A stretch of DNA of 64,000 nucleotides from Paenibacillus sp. FSL R5-0766. GTDB taxonomy: Bacteria; Bacillota; Bacilli; Paenibacillales; Paenibacillaceae. Both the position numbers and the translations under genes were made by a program. Position 1 is the first letter of the stretch, and each line of letters begins with the position of its first letter. Under the pieces are notes generated by a model. The model saw nothing but the letters and a program-made list of their open reading frames with translations, was not told where the DNA came from and made no database searches. The DNA lies in assembly GCF_037971845.1 (NCBI RefSeq), contig NZ_CP150227.1, positions 4,340,001 to 4,404,000 of the forward strand, written 5' to 3'. Positions 8,905 through 17,112 of this stretch are shown here, one piece after another.

Positions 8905-9765
8905 ATGAGTCAAGAGCAACAGACGTTACTACAACAGAAGATTACTTTCCACGGAGCAGGCGCGATGGCTGAAGCCATCGTGCGCGGACTGATCTCCCGC
9001 CTGGTCGTTCGTCCTCAGGATATTACGATGCTGAACCGCAGCAACCAGAAACGTCAGGAGGAGCTCAGCACCCGTTATGCTGTACATACCGGAACGGCCT
9101 CGCAATCCTTGGATCACCTTGCCTCCACTCCGGTCATTGTACTCTGTATGAAACCCAAAGATGCTGCCGCAGCACTGCGCGAACTGGGTCCACTGTTATC
9201 ACCTGATCAACTGATCGTATCTGTCATTGCCGGATTATCAATCCGCACGATGCAGTCCTTGCTCGGTCGTAAACAGCCGATCGCCAGAACCATGCCAAAT
9301 ACATCCAGTACCATCGGACTTGGGGCAACCGGTCTTGCCTTCTCTGCGGAGATTACGGATGATCAGCGCAGTACGGTCATGACCATGTTTGAAGCAGTTG
9401 GAATCGTGACCATTGTGCCTGAAGATAAACTCGAAGTGCTCACAGGGATTTCCGGAAGCGGCCCTGCTTATGTATACTATTTAATGGAGGCCATGATTGC
9501 CGCAGGTATTCGTGGTGGCTTATCCAGCCAGCAATCTCGTGATCTCACTGTTCAGACGGTGCTTGGCGCGTCACGTATGGTACAACAAACCGGTTTGGAA
9601 CCAATGAAGCTTCGTAGTGATGTGACATCCCCGGGAGGGGCAACCCAGGCAGCACTGAAAACGCTGGACGAAGGAGATTTCTTTGAAAATGTAATCGCAG
9701 CCGTCAACCGCTGTGCAGAGCGCTCACGGGAGATGGGAGCTGCTTTGGAAGGGGATCTAAAATGA
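8905..9765 (+). CDS. proC: Pyrroline-5-carboxylate reductase
   Basis: ProC reduces 1-pyrroline-5-carboxylate to proline with NAD(P)H, the last step of the pathway. The 286-residue protein begins, after a short extension, with an unusual dinucleotide-binding motif (FHGAGAMAEAIVRGL, where many homologues have GxGxM). Family signatures follow: ARTMPNTSS, SGSGPAYVYYLMEAMIAAG and the SPGGATQAALKTLDEGDF-type C-terminal signature. GGAGGA precedes the start. Its stop codon overlaps the start of mtnW (ATGA), which couples the proline and methionine salvage genes. Confidence 0.95.
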   Translation: MSQEQQTLLQQKITFHGAGAMAEAIVRGLISRLVVRPQDITMLNRSNQKRQEELSTRYAVHTGTASQSLDHLASTPVIVLCMKPKDAAAALRELGPLLSPDQLIVSVIAGLSIRTMQSLLGRKQPIARTMPNTSSTIGLGATGLAFSAEITDDQRSTVMTMFEAVGIVTIVPEDKLEVLTGISGSGPAYVYYLMEAMIAAGIRGGLSSQQSRDLTVQTVLGASRMVQQTGLEPMKLRSDVTSPGGATQAALKTLDEGDFFENVIAAVNRCAERSREMGAALEGDLK

Positions 9766-10985
9766 ATAACATGTGCACAGCCACATATCGTCTGCATGAT
9801 GATCATGCAGACTTTCGCAAGAAAGCTCAGTCCATCGCGATTGGCATGACCGTGGGTAGCTGGACGGAGTTGCCACAAGCCCAGCGTGAAGCGATGCAGA
9901 AGCATCTGGGCGAAGTCATCAGCGTAGAAGTCCATGAAGCTGAAGGAATGGCTGTGGGTGAGCGTTACGCTGATATTACCATTGGATATCCTGATGTTAA
10001 CTTCAGCCGTGATATACCTGCTTTGCTCGTGACGGTCTTTGGCAAAATCTCAATGGATGGCCGGATCAAACTAACAAAGCTTGGTTTCTCGGATGGCTTC
10101 CTCAGTGCATTCCCTGGACCCAAGTTTGGACTGAATGGTGTTCGTGATCTGCTTGGTGTGCATGATCGTCCACTGTTAATGAGTATCTTTAAGTCAGTTA
10201 TTGGGCTAAATGCAGACGAACTGCGTGAACAATTTATTCGTCAGGCTCTTGGCGGCGTTGATTTGATCAAGGACGATGAGATCCTGTTTGAGAATAAATT
10301 GACACCCATCGAAAAAAGAGTCGAGGTCTGCATGAAAGCTGCCGAACAGGCACGTCAGGAGACCGGCAAGAAACTTCTGTATGCAACCAATCTTACAGGA
10401 CCAACATCTCGTCTGAAACAGCAAGCTGAACGCGCTATTGGTACAGGAGCCAATGCACTGCTATTCAACGTATTGTCCTACGGATATGATGTCCTGCATG
10501 AACTCAGTAGTGATCCAGATATTAATGTGCCGATTATGGCGCACCCTGCTCTTGCAGGTGCACTGTATCCTTCACCACATTACGGCATGTCGGCTTCGGT
10601 TGTACTAGGCCAGTTGATGCGTCTAGCGGGTGCCGATCTGGTGCTCTTCCCTTCTCCTTATGGTTCGGTTACGATGCCGAAGGAAGAAAATATGGCGATC
10701 ACGGAGCAATTACTGACAGCTGATCTGCCTGTACGAACCAGTATGCCCGTACCTTCAGCCGGCATCCATCCAGGCCTTGTACCACTCATTTTGCGCGACT
10801 TTGGTACAGATGTCATCGTTAATGCTGGTGGCGGTATACATGGACATCCTATGGGCACTGAGGCAGGCGGACGTGCATTCCTGCAAGCCATTGAGGCAGC
10901 TCAGCGTTCCATTCCACTTGCGCAATATGCAACCGAGCATCCGGAGCTGAAAAGCGCATTGGACCTGTGGGGTGGCGAACGATGA
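9762..10985 (+). CDS. mtnW: 2,3-diketo-5-methylthiopentyl-1-phosphate enolase (RuBisCO-like protein)
   Basis: MtnW tautomerises diketo-methylthiopentyl phosphate in methionine salvage. The 407-residue protein is a RuBisCO-like protein: the carbamylated lysine and metal ligands lie in GGVDLIKDDE (Lys170, Asp172, Glu173), and the later motifs MAHPALAGALYPSPHYG and NAGGGIHGHPMGTEAGG are present. RuBisCO-like proteins lack some residues needed for CO2 fixation, so carboxylase activity is not expected. AGGGG lies 7 bases before the ATG. The gene overlaps proC by 4 bases and mtnX by 4 bases. Confidence 0.95.
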   Translation: MNNMCTATYRLHDDHADFRKKAQSIAIGMTVGSWTELPQAQREAMQKHLGEVISVEVHEAEGMAVGERYADITIGYPDVNFSRDIPALLVTVFGKISMDGRIKLTKLGFSDGFLSAFPGPKFGLNGVRDLLGVHDRPLLMSIFKSVIGLNADELREQFIRQALGGVDLIKDDEILFENKLTPIEKRVEVCMKAAEQARQETGKKLLYATNLTGPTSRLKQQAERAIGTGANALLFNVLSYGYDVLHELSSDPDINVPIMAHPALAGALYPSPHYGMSASVVLGQLMRLAGADLVLFPSPYGSVTMPKEENMAITEQLLTADLPVRTSMPVPSAGIHPGLVPLILRDFGTDVIVNAGGGIHGHPMGTEAGGRAFLQAIEAAQRSIPLAQYATEHPELKSALDLWGGER

Positions 10986-11659
10986 GAAGTGGTAAGAAAA
11001 CAGTCATTTTCTGTGACTTTGACGGTACGATTACGCTCTCGGACAACATCGTAGCGATCATGAAACATTTCAAACCTGAGGGCATTGAAGCGATTATGAA
11101 AGATACGATTGAGCAAAAAATCTCGCTTCGTGAAGGTGTTGGAGCCATGTTTGCTCTGTTGCCTGCACCGCAGAAAGATGAAATTGTGGAATTTGTGCTT
11201 GGACAAGCGGACATCCGTGAAGGATTCAGCGAGTTTCTTGACTACGTTCGCAGCGAAGGGATCGAATTCAATGTAACCAGCGGGGGTATGGACTTTTTCA
11301 TTGAACCGTTACTCGCACCATTTCATATCCCGCAGGATCATGTCTATTGCAATGGAGCTGACTTCTCGGGTGAAACCATTAAGATTGAATGGCCGAATCC
11401 CTGCCAGCCTCCTTGTGAGAATGGCTGCGGCATGTGCAAAACAACAGTGATTCGTACCTTCCCGGAAGAACAATACAATCGAATTCTTATTGGAGACAGT
11501 CTGACAGATTTTGAAGGTGCCAAAATTGCCGATCTCGTCTACTCCCGCTCCATTTTAACGGACAAATGTATTGAACTTGGTGTGGACCATGTGCCATTCG
11601 TTACTTTTTACGATATCATCGAAGATATGAAACAGAAGCAAACACAAGGAGTGCTGTAA
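10982..11659 (+). CDS. mtnX: 2-hydroxy-3-keto-5-methylthiopentenyl-1-phosphate phosphatase
   Basis: MtnX removes the phosphate from the MtnW product to give an acireductone. The 225-residue HAD-family protein shows motif I as FCDFDGTIT (nucleophile Asp12), motif II as NVTSGGMDFF and motif IV as ILIGDSLTDFEGAK. A conserved ENGCGMCKT cysteine segment lies near residue 150. I chose the ATG at 10982 because it overlaps the mtnW stop as ATGA. Upstream in-frame codons would extend into mtnW. mtnB follows after 3 bases. Confidence 0.94.
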   Translation: MRSGKKTVIFCDFDGTITLSDNIVAIMKHFKPEGIEAIMKDTIEQKISLREGVGAMFALLPAPQKDEIVEFVLGQADIREGFSEFLDYVRSEGIEFNVTSGGMDFFIEPLLAPFHIPQDHVYCNGADFSGETIKIEWPNPCQPPCENGCGMCKTTVIRTFPEEQYNRILIGDSLTDFEGAKIADLVYSRSILTDKCIELGVDHVPFVTFYDIIEDMKQKQTQGVL

Positions 11660-11662
11660 ACG

Positions 11663-12316
11663 ATGGGCTTTGAAAAGATTACATTGGAACACAAACGTCA
11701 GGTCCTGGAAGAACTGGCTGATATTAAAGCGTTGTTCGCCAGTCGTAACTGGTTCCCCGGAACAAGTGGCAATCTGTCGATGCGTGTAGGAGACTTTGAT
11801 CCGGAGCAATTTTATTTTGCGGTTACCGCCTCAGGCAAAGACAAATCTCTTCGCACACCGGAAGACTTCCTTTTTGTGGACAAACACGGCAAAGCGATTG
11901 AGACAACAACGTTGAAACCAAGTGCCGAAACGTTGATTCACTGTGAAATCTATCGTTTGACCGGTTGTGGTGCTGTATTCCACGTGCATACCGTGTTTAA
12001 CAACCTGATTAGCGAATTCTTTGGAGCAGATGGACACGTACCGATTCAAGGAATTGAATTGATCAAGGCTTTCAACATCTGGGAAGAAAATGCGGAGATT
12101 CGTGTACCCGTCCTGCCTAACTTTGCAGATATTCCATCTATCGCTGAATTGGTGCCAGGTGTACTTGATGCCAACGTACCAGGGATCTTACTTCGGAACC
12201 ACGGCATATATGCGTGGGGTAAAGATGCTTTTGAAGCGAAACGTCATCTGGAAGCGTTCGAGTTCCTGTTCGAAGTGATGTACCGTCAACTTCTGCTGAA
12301 GGGCGCTACGAAATAG
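11663..12316 (+). CDS. mtnB: Methylthioribulose-1-phosphate dehydratase
   Basis: MtnB dehydrates 5-methylthioribulose 1-phosphate, supplying the substrate of MtnW. The 217-residue protein is a class II aldolase/adducin-type zinc enzyme: FPGTSGNLSMR near the N-terminus, SAETLIHCEIYR, the zinc-binding HVHT motif and a third histidine in LLRNHGIYAWG. It is the last gene of the run and is followed by a strong terminator. mtnD, mtnA and mtnK, also needed for the pathway, are not in this window and must be elsewhere. Confidence 0.94.
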   Translation: MGFEKITLEHKRQVLEELADIKALFASRNWFPGTSGNLSMRVGDFDPEQFYFAVTASGKDKSLRTPEDFLFVDKHGKAIETTTLKPSAETLIHCEIYRLTGCGAVFHVHTVFNNLISEFFGADGHVPIQGIELIKAFNIWEENAEIRVPVLPNFADIPSIAELVPGVLDANVPGILLRNHGIYAWGKDAFEAKRHLEAFEFLFEVMYRQLLLKGATK

Positions 12317-12348
12317 CAATCATTTATTCGAAATCAAAGCTGGATAAC

Positions 12349-12395
12349 AAAAAACACGCCAGAGGCTGATATACATAGCCCTTGGCGTGTTTTTA
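12349..12395. terminator. Intrinsic terminator between mtnB and the convergent membrane gene
   Basis: An extended stem (AACACGCCAGAGGC with GCCCTTGGCGTGTT) is flanked by A-runs on the left and T-runs on the right. It can therefore stop transcription from mtnB and, less strongly, from the opposite side. Confidence 0.85.
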
Positions 12396-12467
12396 TGTTA
12401 AGGGATAACAGCGATTAGAAGGTTGCTCTGTCATCGTAGTGTCAGTGTAAATAATCTTTAGGTCACT

Positions 12468-13769
12468 CTACAGTCGATCATCCCGATCCTTGAATAAAAA
12501 GAGACTGTCTGCTCCCTCATCATTTCGATGAGCAGCACTATGGATCCCCGTCCCCCTCTTCTTGCCAAACAGCAGCTTCAAGCCGCCAAAAATGAGCAGC
12601 AAAGATACAATGACGGTGTTCAGATAGGAACGGATCTCATACGTCATGAATGCATTAGGGAAGAGCTCATTCAGCTGTGGAATGACAAGACGGATCGCCA
12701 GGTAATATAGACCCAGCGCGGCAATCCCGAATCCAATCAGACGCTGATGACGGGCCCAGTCCTTGAAGATCGGTTGATCAACCAAAGGCTCGCGTCCATA
12801 GCGACTGGAACACTGTAGCCCGTCAAAGAAGCTGTAGAACCAGATCAACGGAATCATGAACAGGAACACCGATAAATGAAGCAGGTCCAGAATATAGATG
12901 CTTGCAAGGAACAGGAACATTAATTGCATGCCTCTTTTTTGCAATCCCAGATAGAGATGACCCGCACCTGGAAAAGCGGAAAGCAGCGTTGCAAGCACTT
13001 TGCTACGTCGTCCGGCTACTCTGCCCATCTCCAATTCTTCGAATAATGTCCGATCCTGCAGTATCTCACCAGCTTGCTTACGGTGGACATGCTGCACCGC
13101 ATCAAACATGCAGTATACCCAAATTACTGGCAGAATGAGTAAGAACATTAGAAACACCGATTCATTGGTGATCGAAGCCACAAAAACCATCATGGCAAAT
13201 GAACCAAAGAACGCCATCAGGAACGACAACCCACGATGCAACAAACCCAGATGAAGATGGCCCAATCCCGGAACAAATGAGAGCAAAATGGTGAAGAATC
13301 GTTCACCCTCACTGCCTTTTTGGTACATGGGTTGACCATAGGGCCCTTCAGGATGGCCATATTCACCACCTGGATGTTGATGTAGCTCATCTTCATTCAT
13401 CTGCTCCATAGGCCCTTGCTGACCCATGTATGCTCCCTGGTAGGGTGCTCCTTGGTGTGGAGGAGCTCCATAAGGCGCACCGTATCCCCTATAATGAGCA
13501 TCTCGTGCAGAAGGCGCACGGAGCAGAACAATAATCATGTCCAGCATACTGATCCCCCAGAAAAAAGCAGCACCGAGGGCACCGATAATCATTAAATCTT
13601 GATCATTAGTGACCATTGCTAGCATGAATGAGCCAACAGCTGTTCCGAAGAAAAGCAATGGATAAATCACAGCCCTTGCGGCCCGTCCCCAATACATGAA
13701 ACCAAGACCGGGTATCAGGTTTAATAGAAATGCGAGTAATTTGTTACGATCTGAGTGCACAGTCGTCAT
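12468..13769 (-). CDS. Membrane protein with three tandem TM2-like modules
   Basis: The 433-residue protein contains three copies of one module: each begins with a hydrophobic stretch ending in PGLG or PGAG (about 20-23, 167-170 and 267-270), continues with a short Y/L-x-G turn and two more hydrophobic segments, and ends with a W-x-x-x-D/F-D type motif. A cytoplasm-like linker rich in Gly, Pro, Tyr and Gln (about 85-155) separates copies 1 and 2. Two further membrane segments follow near 350 and 385. The function is unknown. It lies 28 bases after the anti-sigma-like gene on the same strand, so it is probably part of the ECF sigma operon. Confidence 0.8.
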   Translation of the reverse strand: MTTVHSDRNKLLAFLLNLIPGLGFMYWGRAARAVIYPLLFFGTAVGSFMLAMVTNDQDLMIIGALGAAFFWGISMLDMIIVLLRAPSARDAHYRGYGAPYGAPPHQGAPYQGAYMGQQGPMEQMNEDELHQHPGGEYGHPEGPYGQPMYQKGSEGERFFTILLSFVPGLGHLHLGLLHRGLSFLMAFFGSFAMMVFVASITNESVFLMFLLILPVIWVYCMFDAVQHVHRKQAGEILQDRTLFEELEMGRVAGRRSKVLATLLSAFPGAGHLYLGLQKRGMQLMFLFLASIYILDLLHLSVFLFMIPLIWFYSFFDGLQCSSRYGREPLVDQPIFKDWARHQRLIGFGIAALGLYYLAIRLVIPQLNELFPNAFMTYEIRSYLNTVIVSLLLIFGGLKLLFGKKRGTGIHSAAHRNDEGADSLFLFKDRDDRL

Positions 13770-13797
13770 CCTTTCTTTTCAGGCAATGCGAAACCAT

Positions 13798-14259
13798 TTA
13801 TGGTTTAGGCTTGAAGTTATCCAGCCATGAAGTGGCTGTCTCCGTCCATTTCTCGGTGAAAGACCCTCTGTGGTCGCCATCCTGGAACTTGTGATAAGGG
13901 GCTACCTTGTCAAAAAGTCCAGATGAGAGGAAGATCAATGTCAGACAGGCTGCTACCGCATAATGAAACACTTTATGTTCAAGCCAGCGCCGGTTTCGTC
14001 CAGCGCGGGATTTACGTTGAGACTTAGAGGATTGAATGCCCTCAATCCGATGCATGACTGAATCCGCAAACCCTGCCGGGTCAGGCAACGGAGGCAATTC
14101 CCCATGGATACCGAGCGCTTCCAAATAGATGTCCATTGCATCCGGATCTTCCAGCAGAAGCTGTTCCATTCGGTTCGCTTGAGTTTCACTCATATGGCCT
14201 TCAATATAATCAGTCCATTGCGCAGCGGTATACTTCTCCTGTTTACTCACGCCATTCAT
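13798..14259 (-). CDS. Membrane-anchored protein, probable anti-sigma factor of the adjacent ECF sigma gene
   Basis: About 153 residues. The N-terminal half is acidic and helical (TAAQWTDYIEGHMSETQANRMEQLLLEDPDAMDIYLEAL), like the sigma-binding domain of anti-sigma factors, but without the usual HxxxCxxC zinc motif. A basic segment (RKSRAGRNRRWLEHK) and a single membrane helix (about YAVAACLTLIFLSSGLF) follow, with a short outside tail. The gene overlaps the end of the sigma gene. AAGGAGG precedes ATG at 14259 by 4 bases and GTG at 14250 by about 13, so either may be the start. The anti-sigma role is inferred from position and topology. Confidence 0.75.
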   Translation of the reverse strand: MNGVSKQEKYTAAQWTDYIEGHMSETQANRMEQLLLEDPDAMDIYLEALGIHGELPPLPDPAGFADSVMHRIEGIQSSKSQRKSRAGRNRRWLEHKVFHYAVAACLTLIFLSSGLFDKVAPYHKFQDGDHRGSFTEKWTETATSWLDNFKPKP

Positions 14260-14794
14260 CCTCCTTCCAATGTTTTCGAATCCACTGCCGGGCACGATAC
14301 AAGCGGGATTCCACAGTCTTCACAGCCACCTGTGCATCACTGGCAATCTGCTCATAATTTTTTTCGCTTAGATAATACGCAGTGATAATGTCACGATGCT
14401 GAGCAGGCAACTGATTAATTCGTTCACGAAGTTTATCCTGACGTTCTTCACGAACGAGACGGGTAAGAACGTCTTCATCCCGTCCGGGCATATTGATTAT
14501 TTTTTCTTCTCCACCCGGATCCTCAGCAGCTCGTCTGCCCAGCTTGCGTTTGGCATCAATCGCTTTGTGAAAGGCAATTCGGGTTAACCACGTTTTGAAA
14601 CCTTCAGAACGGTAGTCGGGGAGAGACTTATACATCTGTATGAACGCCTCCTGAGCTGCATCCTGTGCTTCCTGATCGTTCCTGAGTACGGAATAGGCCA
14701 CATGGTATACATGTTGGCTATACTTATCGATCAGAGTACGCATCTGAGATGTATCTCCTTGTCGGATTTGTTCGATTACGCGCGCTTCATCAAT
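14243..14794 (-). CDS. ECF-family RNA polymerase sigma factor
   Basis: Region 2 is seen in LIDKYSQHVYHVAYSVLRNDQEAQDAAQEAFIQMYKSL and FKTWLTRIAFHKAIDAKRK. Region 4 is seen in LPAQHRDIITAYYLSEKNYEQIASDAQVAVKTVESRLYRARQWIRK. The start is doubtful. The frame is open to a GTG at 14914, but the extra 40 residues look unlike an ECF sigma factor. The only good ribosome binding site (AGGAGG, 14803-14808) lies 8 bases before an ATT at 14794, just where the family similarity begins. I therefore give ATT as the likely start, with GTG 14914 as the alternative. The probable anti-sigma gene overlaps its 3' end. Confidence 0.85.
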   Translation of the reverse strand: MDEARVIEQIRQGDTSQMRTLIDKYSQHVYHVAYSVLRNDQEAQDAAQEAFIQMYKSLPDYRSEGFKTWLTRIAFHKAIDAKRKLGRRAAEDPGGEEKIINMPGRDEDVLTRLVREERQDKLRERINQLPAQHRDIITAYYLSEKNYEQIASDAQVAVKTVESRLYRARQWIRKHWKEDEWRE

Positions 14795-14932
14795 AACTCT
14801 CCCCTCCTCTCCAATACTATAGACGACAGCTTGTGTGTTAACCCCTGCGTGATCTATCAAATTTTTGTAAAACAAAATGAATTCATTGCCTGAAAGGTTG
14901 ATGTTGCTGATCACTCATCCAATCTATAATCC

Positions 14933-14972
14933 AAAAAAAACAGGCACAGAATGACTTCTGGCCTGTTTCTTG
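14933..14972 (-). terminator. Intrinsic terminator after the DnaD-like gene
   Basis: On the minus strand AACAGGC-CAGAA pairs with TTCTG-TGCCTGTT around a 4-base loop, and eight T residues follow. It lies 19 bases after the dnaD stop codon and separates dnaD from the ECF sigma operon. Confidence 0.9.
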
Positions 14973-14990
14973 TCCCTGCCTACGCTGGAA

Positions 14991-15695
14991 TTAACGTCCA
15001 CCATTACGAAACCGCTGTGTGTACGCCTTCGCGTCTTGAACGGTCTTGACACGATTGCGACTCCACTCAAGCAGGATTCGATCGATATACCGGAAATGTA
15101 CTTTGCCTGCAAAAACCGCTTCCTTCAGAGCAATTAGAATCAATTCCTCTTGATAACGGTCCTGATCCAACCAGCCGGATATCGTCTCACACTCCATTGG
15201 CGAGAGCGGACGTCCGAATTCTTTTTCGAAAATGGAGAACATGTTCCGTTCTTCCTCTTCTTTTTGAACACTGTTCGAATCTTGACGTGCTGTATTGCTG
15301 CGCTGCTGCTCCGCACGGAATGCGGCTACTTCTTCAGCAGTACATGCTGCAAGCTTGGCATATAATCCATGTAAATCATATCGCTCGTACTGGATGTCCC
15401 GTTCTTCGTCACGGTGCTCGTCAATAGCAATATACCTATCCCTCATCAGACGTTGCAACATTCTGGCAATGCCTTCAGGTGCAAGTCCCATGCGCGCCGC
15501 AAGCTCTTCAAGCGTCGGAAACTCATTGAACTCCGCCTGACGGAACCCTAGCAGTTGAATCAGAAGAAGAACTTCTGCATCTGATAGGCCAAGCTGGTGA
15601 TAATAACGTAACAAGGCATACGGCAGATGGGCTGTACCCGAAGTCATGCCATAAGCTGCTCCATCCAACCATGCTTTGGATGTGGTGTCTTCCAT
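14991..15695 (-). CDS. dnaD: DnaD-domain replication protein
   Basis: The 234-residue protein has the DnaD arrangement: an N-terminal winged-helix domain (about 25-105, with LPYALLRYYHQLGLSDAEVLLLIQLL and PTLEELAARMGL), a linker, and the C-terminal DDBH2 domain (about 145-225, with FEKEFGRPLSPMECETISGWLDQ and a final RNRVKTVQDAK). In Bacillus DnaD helps load the helicase at oriC and at restart sites. GGGGAG is 5 bases before ATG 15695. An ATG 7 codons upstream overlaps the asnS stop but has no ribosome binding site. asnS lies directly upstream, as in B. subtilis. Confidence 0.93.
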   Translation of the reverse strand: MEDTTSKAWLDGAAYGMTSGTAHLPYALLRYYHQLGLSDAEVLLLIQLLGFRQAEFNEFPTLEELAARMGLAPEGIARMLQRLMRDRYIAIDEHRDEERDIQYERYDLHGLYAKLAACTAEEVAAFRAEQQRSNTARQDSNSVQKEEEERNMFSIFEKEFGRPLSPMECETISGWLDQDRYQEELILIALKEAVFAGKVHFRYIDRILLEWSRNRVKTVQDAKAYTQRFRNGGR

Positions 15696-15715
15696 AGACG
15701 CTCCCCGGTTAAGCA

Positions 15716-17011
15716 TTAAGGGTACAGACGATAGAGCATACGTGGGAATGCGATTGTTTCACGTACATGATCCAATCCACAGATCCATGCTACCGTCCGC
15801 TCCAATCCCAGACCGAAACCGGAGTGAGGAACCGATCCGTATTTACGCAAATCCAGATACCATTGGTAAGCTTCATCCGAGAGATTGTGCTCCTCAAAAC
15901 GTTGTTGCATCAATTCCGGATCATCGATACGCTGCGAACCGCCAATAATCTCTCCGTAGCCTTCTGGTGCAATCATATCCGCACAGAGGACAACTTCAGG
16001 ACGATTCGGATCTGGTTTCATATAAAATGCCTTGATTCCAGCAGGGTAATGTGTGATAAAGACCGGTGTGTTGTACTTCTCAGCAATTGCTGTTTCGTGC
16101 GGTGCACCAAAGTCTTCTCCCCAAGGAATATCAAAGCCTTGTCCATGCAGGAATTCAATCGCTTCATCGTACGTAATACGCGGGAATGGCGCTACGATGC
16201 CTTCGAGTTTGGATACGTCACGACCGATAGATTCCAGTTCTGCACGGCAGTTCTTCACCACGGATTGAACGACATGAGCGATAAATTTCTCTTGTACACG
16301 CAGACTTTCCTCGTGATCTACAAATGCCATTTCCGGCTCAATCATCCAGAACTCAATCAAGTGACGACGTGTTTTGGACTTCTCTGCGCGGAATGTTGGA
16401 CCGAAGGAATATACCTTGCCCAGCGCCATGGCTGCAGCTTCCATATACAATTGACCACTTTGTGTCAGATAAGCATCTTCATCAAAGTATTTGATGTGGA
16501 ACAGGTTAGTTGTTCCTTCCGCAGACGATGGTGTCAAAATCGGAGGATCAACTTGTGTGAATCCGTTACCATCAAAGAACTGCTGAACAGCGCGAATAAT
16601 CTCTGCACGAATCACCATAACAGCACGCTGCTTCGTGGAACGAAGCCACAGATGACGATGATCCATCAAGAAATCAACACCATGCTCTTTAGGCGTAATT
16701 GGATAGTTTTCAGTCAGGTGAATGATCTCAACCCCTGTAACAGTCATCTCGTAACCGGACGCACTGCGAGGTTCTTCACGAATAATACCTGTAACATACA
16801 AAGAGCTTTCTTGGGTCAGGCTTTTTGCATTGTTCCAGATCTCTTCACTAACTTCACTTTTTACAACAACCCCTTGGATATATCCGGTTCCATCACGCAG
16901 CTGCAAAAACTGAATTTTACCGCTGGAACGTTTGTTGTTAATCCAGGCACCGATTGTTACGGTTTCACCCACATGCTCGTTCACATTACGAATTACACAA
17001 TTCGTATTCAT
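15716..17011 (-). CDS. asnS: Asparaginyl-tRNA synthetase
   Basis: AsnS charges tRNA-Asn with asparagine in the cytoplasm. The protein of about 431 residues is a class IIb synthetase: an OB-fold anticodon-binding domain (about 1-110), then the catalytic domain with motif 2 ([22 protein letters not shown]), and motif 3 in [16 protein letters not shown] near the C-terminus. It lacks the GatCAB-linked features of a non-discriminating AspRS. AGGGGAG is 8 bases before ATG 17011. The ATG two codons upstream is too close. dnaD follows directly. Confidence 0.95.
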   Translation of the reverse strand: MNTNCVIRNVNEHVGETVTIGAWINNKRSSGKIQFLQLRDGTGYIQGVVVKSEVSEEIWNNAKSLTQESSLYVTGIIREEPRSASGYEMTVTGVEIIHLTENYPITPKEHGVDFLMDHRHLWLRSTKQRAVMVIRAEIIRAVQQFFDGNGFTQVDPPILTPSSAEGTTNLFHIKYFDEDAYLTQSGQLYMEAAAMALGKVYSFGPTFRAEKSKTRRHLIEFWMIEPEMAFVDHEESLRVQEKFIAHVVQSVVKNCRAELESIGRDVSKLEGIVAPFPRITYDEAIEFLHGQGFDIPWGEDFGAPHETAIAEKYNTPVFITHYPAGIKAFYMKPDPNRPEVVLCADMIAPEGYGEIIGGSQRIDDPELMQQRFEEHNLSDEAYQWYLDLRKYGSVPHSGFGLGLERTVAWICGLDHVRETIAFPRMLYRLYP

Positions 17012-17039
17012 GCCCATATCTCCCCTTGATTCCTGAATT

Positions 17040-17078
17040 TGAAAATGCAGCGGGCAGGCTTATGCCTGTCCTCTGCAC
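17040..17078 (-). terminator. Terminator-like hairpin between ackA and asnS
   Basis: On the minus strand TGCAGAGGACAGGC pairs, with two mismatches, with GCCTGCCCGCTGCA around an ATAA loop, followed by TTTTC. The short T-run suggests partial termination or an mRNA boundary upstream of asnS. Confidence 0.6.
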
Positions 17079-17112
17079 TTCCTTGTCATTCTATATTTAC
17101 TTTACAGTTAGA

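Noticed and set aside
15767..17029. 420-codon open frame on the plus strand opposite asnS
   Set aside because: It is the antisense shadow of a conserved synthetase gene, rich in Cys, Phe and Thr with no domain, and has no ribosome binding site.
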